Shown: positions 55,060 through 64,000 of the stretch, one piece after another
Layout: every line of letters starts with the position of its first letter
Numbering within the stretch: position 1 is the stretch's first letter
Origin: Brachycybe producta
Lineage: Eukaryota > Arthropoda > Diplopoda > Playtdesmida > Andrognathidae
Length of the DNA: 64,000 bases
Assembly (NCBI GenBank): GCA_036925085.1
Contig: JAUPFP010000018.1
Location: 4,008,885 to 4,072,884, forward strand
Direction of reading: 5' to 3'
Made by a program: the position numbers and the translations under genes
The notes under the pieces: generated by a model
Databases searched by the model: none
What the model saw: the letters and a program-made list of their open reading frames with translations, nothing else
What the model was told of the DNA's origin: nothing

Positions 55060-55320
55060 TGAAAGTGACTTTTTATGAGTCACCAAACTACGCCATTTTA
55101 AATTTCCAAAAACGAAAGTCTCCCCCCATTTTTGTGGCAAAGGTCACGTCATATCTCCAGAATTCCTTAATTAAATAAATGTATTCTCTATTCATATTCA
55201 ACTCAATACAACCTTTCAGTGGAATAATTCAAATATTAAATCCATAGTACTTTGTAATGAAAGTAATGTGAGCTGGTGACAACACATCAGAATTCGAGTA
55301 GAGGAGTAGACATTGGGGGA
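55060..55320 (-). repeat. Third, inverted and diverged partial copy of the segmental duplication
   Basis: On the minus strand it matches the 42180-42320 block (GTTTGGTGACT, AATTTAAAATGGCGT) and then the 11640-11730 block (ATTCAAATA-, AAAGTACTATGGATT). The intermediate sequence is deleted. Confidence 0.55.
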
Positions 55321-55974
55321 GCATCTATCTGATAAACTTCATTTACATGCAGTCAACTGAATTTTAATTTTTTAAATTATATTAAGACGTTGTGGCACTG
55401 ACAAGCTTGTAAAAACAACACAGATGGCGTTAAAATAGCTCCATGTGAGTCTATGGCAATTAAATAAAATTTACATAGCAGATGGAACTTTATGTTAATT
55501 ATGCATTTGGCCATTGTTTTCGGCACTTTTGAATTAAACATAATTAAAAAATAATCAATTAATTATGTGGTTGCACTTTTATATGGTTATGACTAGAACT
55601 AAATTAGTTATTTGAATTTGAATTTGGTGTATTTCACGTCCTACGGACTTTAACATAGAGCAGTGAAATACATTTCAGAACTACATGAATCACACAACAT
55701 CTACACAATGTACATTAAATCTAATGATTGTTTCACATAGCTAGGTTAATAAAGAATTGTGTGGCATGTTTGGTTTGTTTCATTTTAGTGTAAAATTAAT
55801 TGTAAAATACATTTAACAAAACAACACATTTTTACTTATTTTTTGTAGTCTTATTGTTATCTGACAACAATTCCTACGTTTGTGATGTCATTTGGCACCA
55901 GATTTAAACTACAACTTAAAAACTGAACATGAAAACTATTATATACAATGTATACTGTATATTAAGCCAGGTCT
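55321..55974. other. No gene seen
   Basis: AT-rich unique-looking sequence. Confidence 0.35.
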
Positions 55975-56477
55975 GTGTATGTGTGTGTGTGTGTGTGTGT
56001 GTTTAATGCTGTACAAACCTTGAAGCACATCGGAATTTATATAAATTTAAATGAATAAATGAACTGCTTTTTTTCTCAAGGTCAAGGAGAGGGGAAAAGG
56101 TTGGAAAATGTAGAAGGGGGAGAGAGAAACATGGAGGGGGAAAAAGTGGGAGGGGTGACTGAAATTAAAATGAAAGGAGTAAAAAAAGAACAAACGACGC
56201 GCATGCGCACACCAGAGAAAATGAAAAACTCATTTTCTCTTTCAAATATAAAAAGGGGAGGGAATAATAGTAGCAAAATTAAACTAAAGTTTATCACAGG
56301 CGATTGTGCCCAGCATTAGAATTTCTTTTCCTCCGCCCTTTTATGAATGTCATCAATTTCTAATTGGTTTGTTACTTGGTCTGATGTCATAAAAGGGCGG
56401 AGGAAAAGAAATTCTAATGGTGGGCACAATTGCCTGTGAATTTTGCTCCCGTCATTTATGACGGGTTGCCCCACTAG
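55975..56477 (+). mobile_element. Non-autonomous Helitron-like element
   Basis: The 3' end has the hairpin CCCGTCATTTATGACGGG (56448-56465) and, 8 nt later, CTAG (56474-56477) followed by T. Hairpin plus CTRR and an A|T target is the established Helitron 3' signature. The body (56020-56210) is repeated in inverse orientation at 59840-60070. The left end lies near a (TG)n at 55978-56002; the 5' terminus was not identified. Confidence 0.6.
56296..56437. mobile_element. MITE family C copy inside the Helitron-like element
   Basis: ACAGGCGATTGTGCCCAGC to GGGCACAATTGCCTGT with AGCATTAGAATTTC arms. No matching 9-bp TSD is seen, and its right arm is shared with the MITE-free copy at 59845, so the relation of the two elements is unclear. 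Confidence 0.6.
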
Positions 56478-56505
56478 TTTAATAAATGTTTTCTGAGAAA
56501 TATAT

Positions 56506-56910
56506 TTGTTACTGTCAATCTGCTGCTTGCCTAGGCAATCTTGCTGCAATGTATGGAATCCTCACTCTGTCACACACACTCATTCAATTGAAATGGTTCA
56601 GCATAAGGCAGCTAGGTTTGTTTGTGGCAGGCACAAATTTACAGATAATGTCACTGAGATGCTGACAGTGCTGCAATGGCATAGTTTGGCACATCGCATG
56701 GCTAAGTTAAGTTTGAAATTGTTTGGAAAAATTACACGTGGTGATTGTCCTAAACCACAGTCCAGTGATATTCATAAAGCACTGTATATGGGCAGGGCTG
56801 ACCACTCTAAGAAAATTAGGGAGATTTTTGCTAGGAAAGATTCATATTATTGGTCTTTTTTCCTAGAGTTATAAGACAATGTAACTCTCTTCCTGAGGCA
56901 GTGGTGAATG
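56506..56910 (+). pseudogene. LINE ORF2 C-terminal remnant
   Basis: The frame contains WNPHSVTHTHSIEMVQHKAA then RFVCGRHKF and MLTVLQWHSLAHRMAKLSLK, the conserved region following RT in CR1/Jockey-like elements (IE.VQ..AARF pattern). After a frameshift near 56868 the SYYWSFF end continues as CNSLPEAVVN. It is 5' truncated. Confidence 0.7.
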
Positions 56911-57504
56911 GGGATACTTTTGTTTTGTGGGATTGACATTTGTATATTTGTATATTCCTATTTCGTCAATCAATGTGCAAAATCACTAACTTCAGGCAAT
57001 TTGCAAAGTCCTTAATGATTCAAGCAATGTGCCAAATTTCTAACTCTTCAGTAAATGTGCAAAATTTCTAACTTCTCAGGTAATATGGAAAATCTAACTT
57101 TTCAGGCAATGTGCAAAATTTATCTGTGTTCTTTAGTTAGGTGATGTTTTGTTAAATTAAGCTTGTTGCAGGGGGTTGGGGATGCAGGCTCGAGCTTTGA
57201 TGCAGAACTACGTCTTTTTTCTCGATAGATATGGGGTGTCATGACCTGCGAGGCTGTGTCAAGAAATCGTAAATAATTTCAAATGCTCATTATTTCAAAA
57301 CTATTCAAGATACATGTATTACAATGAGTGTGGTGGCATTGGATAGATAAAAGATGAAAGTTTCATGTGGTAATGCACGTGTCACTGGCAACAGTTTTGG
57401 AGAAAAGTGTACACTGTGCAATTGCCACCACATTAACAATTGGTAATGACAAATTGTGAATTTGCTAAGTATGTCTTTTACAAACTGTTGAATTCACTTG
57501 TGTT
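56911..57504. other. No gene seen
   Basis: Contains four loose repeats of CAGGCAATGTGCAAAATTTCTAA (56965-57120). Otherwise nothing recognised. Confidence 0.4.
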
Positions 57505-57950
57505 ACTAATCGGGATTTGCCCTAGAGACACTTACCCTGAACCCATTTGCTCTAAAACTGTTTGACCTGAAACCAGTTTGACCAGAAACCGGTTTGACCA
57601 GAAACTGGTTTGACCTAAAACCATTTGACCTAAAACGGACCTAAAACCATTTGACCTAAAACATACCTAAAAACCCCTTTGACCTAGAACCATTTGCCCT
57701 AAAACCATTTGACCTAAAACTGTTTGACCTAAAAACCGTTTGACCTAAAAACCATTGTTATGCATCTATACCAAAGATTCCCGAGTCGAGACTGAGTGTG
57801 TTCCTACTCGAGGAGTGAGGAGGGCCACGTTCGGCCCCATCTAAAACAACCATTTGCCCTAAAACTGTTTGACCTAAAACCATTAGAAAAATGTCCATTT
57901 AGGGTAAATGATTTTAGTGCAAATGTCCCTTTAGGGCAAGTGGTTTTAGA
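57505..57950. repeat. Minisatellite fold-back element (CCCTAAA type) with insert
   Basis: Array of TTTGACCTAAAACCA units (57540-57755), interrupted by the 95-bp repeat, then resumed and closed by the inverse TTTAGGGCAAGTGG (57900-57950). Starts ATCGGGATTTGCCC, like the terminus at 37372. Confidence 0.75.
57755..57849. repeat. 95-bp dispersed repeat, copy 1
   Basis: Identical by eye to 61064-61158. It contains GGGCC-ACGTTC-GGCCC and CGAGT...ACTCG hairpin arms. It is inserted in a minisatellite array; AACCATT lies on both sides but is also part of the array. Confidence 0.8.
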
Positions 57951-57984
57951 GCCATATGCCAGTTTATTTTTTGTTAAATGTGTA

Positions 57985-58255
57985 TGCACATGTACACAGG
58001 TGTATGCACCATTGCACATGTATGCATGTGCACACATGTGTACCCACATGTAAGCACATGCACACATTTTCATGCACATGTAAACATGTGTACCCAAATG
58101 TAAGCACATGCACACATTTTCATGCACATGTAAACATGTGTACCCACATGTAAGCATATGCACACATTTTCATGCACATGTAAACAAACATGTGTACACA
58201 TGCATACACACATTTACATGTGCACACACATGCAAATGTATGCACATGGACATGT
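57985..58255. repeat. ACATG-rich tandem repeat
   Basis: ~50-bp units with CATGCACATGTAAACATGTG and TACCCA-ATGTAAGCA, about four copies. Cys/His-rich frames across it (57804-58163 minus, 57956-58314 plus) are artefacts. Confidence 0.85.
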
Positions 58256-58279
58256 ACTATACTTATGGACATGTACTAT

Positions 58280-59300
58280 TGCGACGTTTTGGGGCCCGCC
58301 CGTTTTTAATTTAATTTAGTGCCGTTTTTGTTTTGGGTTTCATAATTTTCTAGGCACTGTGTATTTTGTAGCTTCTGGGCCACTCGGTACTAATAAGTAC
58401 TGATTGACCCAGATTCTATTTTTAACTTGACCTTATGGTTCTCCCCTCTTTACCATTGTATTATCCTTCCACATGAGTGGATTCTTATCACTTTTTAATT
58501 TGAAGTTGTTGACGTTTTTTCCCCCTTTTAATTAAAAGGGTGACATCTAATATTTTGGTGACCACTGGGTCAATCGTATTTGATTGGCCAGTTGGGTTTT
58601 TACTTTTGTTTTTGCACAATCAGGGGATACTGAGAAAGTGTTCTCAGTATCCTCTTTTTGGGTATAAATAGCCGTGTTTTTGTATGTAATTTAAGCATTC
58701 TTAAAGCATTTTTAAAACAGAGAATCTATGCCCAAATTGGGATAGATTTCGAAAGATTCATTGAAAAGCATTCTTTAAAGATCGAACCTATGCCCAATTT
58801 TGGCTAGGTTCTTGCACTATTTTCAAGTATTACTATTTTCAAGTGTTGTGTTCAACCAGTTCGATTATTTTATGTTTCATACGGAATAAAACTTCGATTT
58901 TACTTTAACTAAACTGGTGTTTTTGGATTATTCTTTTCGCGTTGAATATTTCTAAACGCGATTTTCATCATTATATTGCAGATATTATATTTGGATTATA
59001 TTTGGATACTTCAAGGCTCCAACCAGGTGCAAACCTGCAACGCAAGATTGTAAGTATATTTCACACGATTCTTAGGGCAGATTTACAGACGAAAGTCCAA
59101 GAGATACAGAGATTAAAGATCCTCAAGACTGTGAAGTCTTTTGCCAGATACTAGTGAGGACATAAAATAGACATTATATTGGTGTAGTCCTCCCGGGCCA
59201 GTAGAATTAGTGACCTAGCCACTCACTATCAATACGAGTGTAAACTCGCTCGTATTAACTTAAAAGAGCAAATTCTACTAGTGGAAAAAGGTCTGTCACA
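58280..59300 (+). mobile_element. Solo LTR (family 2)
   Basis: 1,021 bp, starts TGCGACGTTTTGGGGCCCGC, ends GGTCTGTCACA, with a CTAT duplication on both sides (58276-58279, 59301-59304). It contains GGGTATAAATAGCC (about 58670) and GGAATAAAAC (about 58884). Related to 12293-13230. Confidence 0.88.
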
Positions 59301-59384
59301 CTATACTTATTTTAAAAGATATTAACATTACCCTTGCTTTTATTACACATTCATGTTTCTCTTAATTTTGCAGCTAAAGATCGA

Positions 59385-59660
59385 ATAATCGGAGTTCGAG
59401 AGTTCAAAGCCACTTTAAGAGGTTACATCGCAAAATTACTTCAAAAAATCTCTGCAAAGAGCGCTAAGCATCGTTTTTCTATTGAGCCCATAGACCCAAT
59501 GTTAAAGAAAAATGTTAATTTTTAAAATATACAGTCGTGGCAATACGTTTATTTTTCATATTTAAAGTTGTCCAATATTAAGTTTTCAAAGCGCAATGTG
59601 CACCTTAAGTATATGCTGATCGAGTGTGGTTATATTTTTAAAAACTATTTCAAAATGGCG
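59385..59660 (+). repeat. Single arm of fold-back family D
   Basis: TTACATCGCAAAATTACTTC, CTATTGAGCCCATAGA and AAAGTTGTCCAATATTAAG as in the 44860 copy; the opposite arm is missing. Confidence 0.65.
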
Positions 59661-59809
59661 AATTTCTAAAACCTAGTACACACCTGATAATTTAAATGCA
59701 TTTAAATAATAAACGTGTTCTACAGAGCCCTGTGAAGGGCAAACAAATAATATGTCGAATTCCATTTATTCAGTTAATAATATCAAAATATTAGGTTAAT
59801 ACTTAAACA

Positions 59810-60110
59810 CTAGTGGGGTAACCCGTCATAAAAGACGGGAGCAAAATTCACAGGCAATTGTGTGCATGCACATCGTTTTTTTCCTTTTTTTACTCCTTTC
59901 ATTTCAATTTCCGTCACCCCCTCCCACTTTTCTCTCTCCCTTCTACACTTTTCAACCTTTCCCACTCTCCAATTTAATATCATGGGGTTCTTGGATGGGA
60001 AGAGTTCAACATATAGTTGACCTTGAGAAAAAAACGGTTCATTTATTTAAATTTATATAAATTCCGACACAGCGTTAGTTCCCTCACACACACACACACA
60101 CACAGATTTG
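59810..60110 (-). mobile_element. Helitron-like element, minus strand
   Basis: CTAG (59810-59813) with the hairpin CCCGTC / GACGGG (59822-59839) is the inverse of the 56477 terminus; the body matches 56020-56210 inverted. It ends near a (CA)n at 60085. Confidence 0.55.
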
Positions 60111-60112
60111 GG

Positions 60113-60248
<136 letters not shown>

Positions 60249-60389
60249 AAATAATAATAATTTATATAAACTATTGACAAAATATTGATTTAGTATTTCA
60301 ATTTAAAATATTAATTTAGTATTTCAATTTAAAATATTAATATAGTAATTAAATTTAAAATATTAATGTAGTATTTCAATTTAAAATAT

Positions 60390-61390
60390 TGTGACACACT
60401 GTATCTGCATACTTGTGGAACACTTCGTAGAAATTCCCTTATTTCAGAATGGCACCACATTGAGCACAGATGTCCAGACTTGGGTGGGCAGAATTCCTTA
60501 GCAATTTGAAGAACCAAGACAAACTGTGAGAAATTGGGAAAAGAGTCCCAAAATGCCTTTCCTTAAAAGGTAATATTCTCAGCCTAGGGCAATGAATGGC
60601 CCAGTTGGCCTGTCATTGAGCCCTGAGGTGACAGTTGCCCCTCCCTGAGACAGAACGAAAGTGCCATGCCACTTATGTTTGAGGACAGTTAGTTCCGAAT
60701 AGAGATTTGAAGAGAACAGTACGAGTTATAGAGTTTGAATATTCTGTTATAGAGTTAACAAAGTGTGAAGTTTCAGAGAGTAATTCTGAACTTAAGAGTG
60801 AATGTAATATTCGAAAGTTTACTAGAAAATTGTATCATAAATTTGAATGATTATAAACATGTAATAGTGCAAAGTTGTTATATAAAGAAACCTTTTATAC
60901 CTCATAAAAGTGTTGTGTAAGTTTATTTTCCAACAGTGAAAATAACAAAGGAAGAGACTTTATAGCCTACACCTTCAGCACCAATAAAGGCACTCAGAAA
61001 TCTTCTGAGTCCCTCTCATTGGCACCTTCAGACAAGGCTAAAGAGGAGCAGGATCATCTAAGTTTGTTATGCATCTATACCAAAGATTCCCGAGTCGAGA
61101 CTGAGTGTGTTCCTACTCGAGGAGTGAGGAGGGCCACGTTCGGCCCCATCTAAAACAAAAAGGTCTTTTTGTGGGCCTTTAAAACGACTGTACGTGAGAC
61201 TGTGTGATCGGTAAAGTGCCTGAACTATCAGACTGTCGTGTGTGGTTAAACCAGGGGCTGGTTCAGAGCCAGCACCATCACATAGTGGTGGTGCAAAAGG
61301 GCCAGCCTCGCCACCATATTAATAATAAAGAAATTTTTTATTTGGTTCGTGTCCTTAACTGGGTTCCGTATAATTCACCTAAACACATTT
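60390..61390 (+). mobile_element. Probable LTR-like repeat containing the 95-bp unit
   Basis: Starts TGTGACACACTG and has a TTTTATACCTCATAAAAGTG core and AATAAAG near 61325. The right end is uncertain and no TSD was confirmed, so this is a tentative call based on composition and start. Confidence 0.35.
61064..61158. repeat. 95-bp dispersed repeat, copy 2
   Basis: Identical by eye to 57755-57849 (starts TTGTTATGCATCTATACC, ends CCCCATCTAAAACAA) while the surrounding sequences are unrelated. Confidence 0.8.
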
Positions 61391-61399
61391 AACTTGAAT

Positions 61400-61830
61400 T
61401 CATTTAGCACATTGAGTACACCCAAATACGAAAAAAATCCATTAAAATGTTGGTAAAAATAAATAAAAATAATTTTAAAATACCACAATTAAACCACAGT
61501 GAAACCAACACATTGGCGCACGTGCTGATTTTTTTAAAATTATTTTTACGAGCAATTTAATGAATGTTTTTTTCTTATTTGGGCGTACTCAATGGAGTTT
61601 AACGTAAGAGTTTGAAATTCGCGATTTTGAAATAGTTTTTAAAAAATATAAACGCACTTACCAATTTTTTTTGTCATTTTATCACTCAATCAGCATATAT
61701 TTCAGGTGCACATTGCACTTTGAAAACTTAATATTAGACAACTTTAAATATGAAAAATAAACCTATTGTCGCGATTGTGTATTTTAAAAATTAACATTTT
61801 TTTATAAAAAAAACACAAGTGTCAAGATTT
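61400..61830. repeat. Fold-back family D, partial copy
   Basis: ACATTGGCGCACGTGCTGAT centre (61508), right arm with GGGCGTACTCAATGG and AACTTAATATTAGACAACTT. Most of the left arm is truncated. Confidence 0.65.
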
Positions 61831-62142
61831 CTATTGCTGTTTGTTAGTTGTTATAATGTTATCAGTAATAATGAACACTAACTTAAGAAACTACTAGCCT
61901 TATTATACTAGCTTTCATTTCCAAAATTAACCCTTGTTTACCTGACATACACATTACACTGGTACATGTAAAGCACCAAAGTTGAATAACAAAAAAAGAT
62001 ATTGGCAACAACACCTGTGTTTTATGTAAATAACGCTTTTCCATCTAGGATTTGTAGATCTATGTAAGATTATAAATGAATCTAATTCATGTATCAAACA
62101 TTCTAAGGAACAGTGAACAGAGTTTAACGGAACAGGTTCAAT
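61831..62142. other. Upstream region of small gene copy 4
   Basis: Not obviously homologous to the promoters at 32990 and 43890 except for the final GTTCAATATG context. No other feature seen. Confidence 0.3.
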
Positions 62143-62196
62143 ATGATTTCCAAAACCACAATAATTACTTTGTCTATTTTGATTATCTTCATTCAG
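62143..62196 (+). CDS. Exon 1 (signal peptide) of small membrane protein gene, copy 4
   Basis: Eighteen codons, MISKTTIITLSILIIFIQ, end at TTCATTCAG|GTTAGT in phase 0, as in copies 2 and 3. The ATG context CAATATGATTTC is shared. It is the most diverged signal peptide yet keeps length class, hydrophobicity, phase and donor. Exon 2 is not in the remaining 1.8 kb, so it should lie to the right of this window if the gene is intact. Confidence 0.5.
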
Positions 62197-62267
62197 GTTA
62201 GTACAAGTCAAACTGGACATACATTTGCTGGTGATATTATTAACAATTTAAGGTGGTTTTAAAGTCA

Positions 62268-62947
62268 AAACAATACTCGAACACTGATTATTCTGTCTTT
62301 CAGGTGAAAAATGAAGAGAGAAAAAAATGAATATATTTTAGAAACTAAAAGAGAAGCTCAATCATTAAGGGTATTTTCATGTCGATATCTTTCAAAATAA
62401 GCTTTTTGTTTGAGTTTTAAATTTAAGCAGACGATATTGTTTTATTATTTCAGTCTATGTAAAAAGTTTATATTGAAATAAATGAGTATGAAAAATACCC
62501 TTAAGGGGTTCAGCTATACCCTTCAAGTTTCTAAAACACATTCAGATATTCTCTTCATTTTGCACCTGAAAAACAGAATAATCAGAGTTCGAGAGGCGCG
62601 TTTAAATTTTCAATTTGACGCGATTTTTTAGCCGAAAATAAGTTCTATCATCTGTAAGTGGTTACATTACAAAAATACTTCGAAAACTCTTCGCATAGAG
62701 AGCTAGCATCATTTTTCTATGAAGCCCATAGAAATATATTTTTCATATTTAAAGTTGTCCAATATTAAGTTTTCAAAGTGCAATGTGCACCTTAAATATA
62801 TGCGGATCGAGTGATAGAATGACGAAAAATTGGTAAGTGCGGTTTTATTTTTATAAACCTACTTCAAAATTGCGAATTTCTAACTCTTATGTTAAACTCC
62901 ATTGACTACGCCCAAAAAAGAAAAAAAAAAATCCATTAAAATACTCG
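62268..62947. repeat. Fold-back family D, with outer palindrome
   Basis: 62268-62350 (CTCGAACACTGATTATTCTG) is inverse to 62525-62595 (CAGAATAATCAGAGTTCGAG), followed by the usual family D arm to 62947, where an LTR-like insert begins. Confidence 0.65.
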
Positions 62948-64000
62948 TGTTACCTGTAGAATTCAGGTAACAAAATCTCATACTTTTTATTTTTTATTTT
63001 TGTGTAGACATATAATACATAAACCAGTTCCTCCTCTTTCCCCCCCCCTTTTTTTGTTTTTACCCAAACAAACACACAAAAGAAAAAAACCGCCACTTGA
63101 AAGAAATAGGCCTATCCAAAACCTTACTGTAGGCTAAACATAAATTTTTAAAAGCAAAAATGCTCCCCTCTCAAAAAACTTTTAAAGAAACAAAATTCTC
63201 CCCTATTTAAACTTAAAAAATCTCATTTATTACCCCTCCTTCTTAAAATTCATTGTGCTTCTTAACTTACCTTCATTATATAACCCCTGTTGACTTTTAT
63301 CCCCCTTCCTCTTCTCTTGAAAATACCCAGACAAGAGAACTGTCTGGAGAATGAGGAAACAAACAAAATTCCCCCCTCACAGCCCTAGGCCACCTAGCAA
63401 CCCAAACAAACAAGACCAAAACAGCCCAGTTCACACAAAAAACCCAGACAGGAAGTAAATAATAAAAAATAATTTTTGTATGTGTATGATGAAGAAACAT
63501 GTAGAATCTATGCCCCAACATAGATCTTGCATGGTTCTTTATGTATTTTAATATGTATGTGTCTACAAATTATGTAAATTAACCATTAACCAATGGGAAG
63601 CCTCCAGTGCCAGCCTATGGAGGCCATTTCCTATAAAATGGCCAAAAGTTGGTTCAGAAAATTATTAGGACTTTGGCTTTTCAGCCATCTACACTAGAGA
63701 CTTCTCAGCAGTGAATCTTCTACTAGGTAAGAGTATTTGAAGGAGACATATATCTGAGCACTGGTTTCCAAATCACTGGAGTACTGTGGTTCAGACTGTG
63801 TCTAATCAAAATATTGCTTAACTACACCTTGAGAAAGGATAGCTAACCTGATTTTTGCAGTCTATCATTGGGGTACTGTGGTGCTGAAGGTTTCCTTTCC
63901 TTTGGAGTACTGTTAGGCCTAAAAGTTTCCATTTGGAGTACTATAGAAACTATTGGTTTCCATTTATTTGGAGTACTGTAGTGACTATTGGTTTCCATAC
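62948..64000 (+). mobile_element. LTR-like element with terminal hairpin, cut by window end
   Basis: Starts TGTTACCTG, which pairs with CAGGTAACA 7 nt later. It interrupts the fold-back arm after ATTAAAATACTCG. It contains CCTATAAAATGGCC (about 63631) as a TATA box. From about 63750 a loose ~40-bp repeat with GGAGTACTGT and GGTTTCCAT runs to the window edge. The right end is not visible. Confidence 0.5.

Noticed and set aside
57755-57849. Self-cleaving ribozyme (hammerhead or HDV-like)
   Set aside because: Hairpins are present but the conserved catalytic cores (CTGATGA...GAAA or the HDV double pseudoknot) cannot be read.
57804-58314. Cys/His-rich frames resembling zinc-binding or toxin-like peptides
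   Set aside because: They follow an ACATG-type tandem repeat and lack any signal peptide or conserved spacing.

Overview
The window is non-coding-dominated, AT-rich eukaryotic DNA, most likely from an invertebrate animal. The evidence is GT-AG introns, AATAAA signals and a dense mix of animal-type transposons: Ty3/gypsy-like LTR elements, a Polinton/Maverick, hAT, mariner, Mutator-like MITEs, Helitron-like ends and LINE remnants. There are no bacterial operons, rRNA or CRISPR arrays. I cannot name the species.

Layout. 1-8.3 kb: a decayed Ty3/gypsy element (gag, protease, RT, RNase H, integrase) split by a solo LTR. 8.3-12.0 kb: mariner and Mutator-like MITEs plus one exon of a small membrane-protein gene. 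12.0-21.2 kb: a 9.2-kb Polinton-like element with long terminal inverted repeats (TIRs) and a 6-bp target-site duplication (TSD); it carries a broken protein-primed DNA polymerase B, a broken dUTPase and a broken Bcl-2-like gene. 21.5-29.0 kb: a young 7.4-kb LTR retrotransposon with near-identical LTRs, a tRNA-Ala-type primer site, no polymerase and one long orphan ORF. 29.2-38 kb: solo LTRs, minisatellites and fold-back elements. 38.2-42.3 kb: a second copy of the sequence that flanks the Polinton and the LTR element; it keeps three empty insertion sites. 43-47 kb: another small membrane-protein gene. 49.0-52.0 kb: a structurally complete hAT transposon with an intact 777-residue transposase. 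53-64 kb: fold-back repeats, Helitron-like ends, LINE remnants, LTRs and a further first exon of the small gene family.

Host genes. The only candidates for real host genes are a family of tiny two-exon genes. Exon 1 encodes a 16-18 residue signal peptide and ends at a phase-0 GTTAGT donor. Exon 2 encodes a short acidic stretch, a transmembrane helix and, in two copies, a Cys-rich tail. Two genes look complete (33.2 + 39.5 kb; 44.1 + 47.1 kb), one is represented by exon 2 only (9.9 kb) and one by exon 1 only (62.1 kb). Introns, promoters and 3' ends are also paralogous, so these are real gene duplications.

The best candidates for something undescribed are this gene family, the Polinton's Bcl-2-like and dUTPase cargo, and the orphan ORF of the polymerase-less LTR element. 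All calls come from reading the sequence; no database search was possible.
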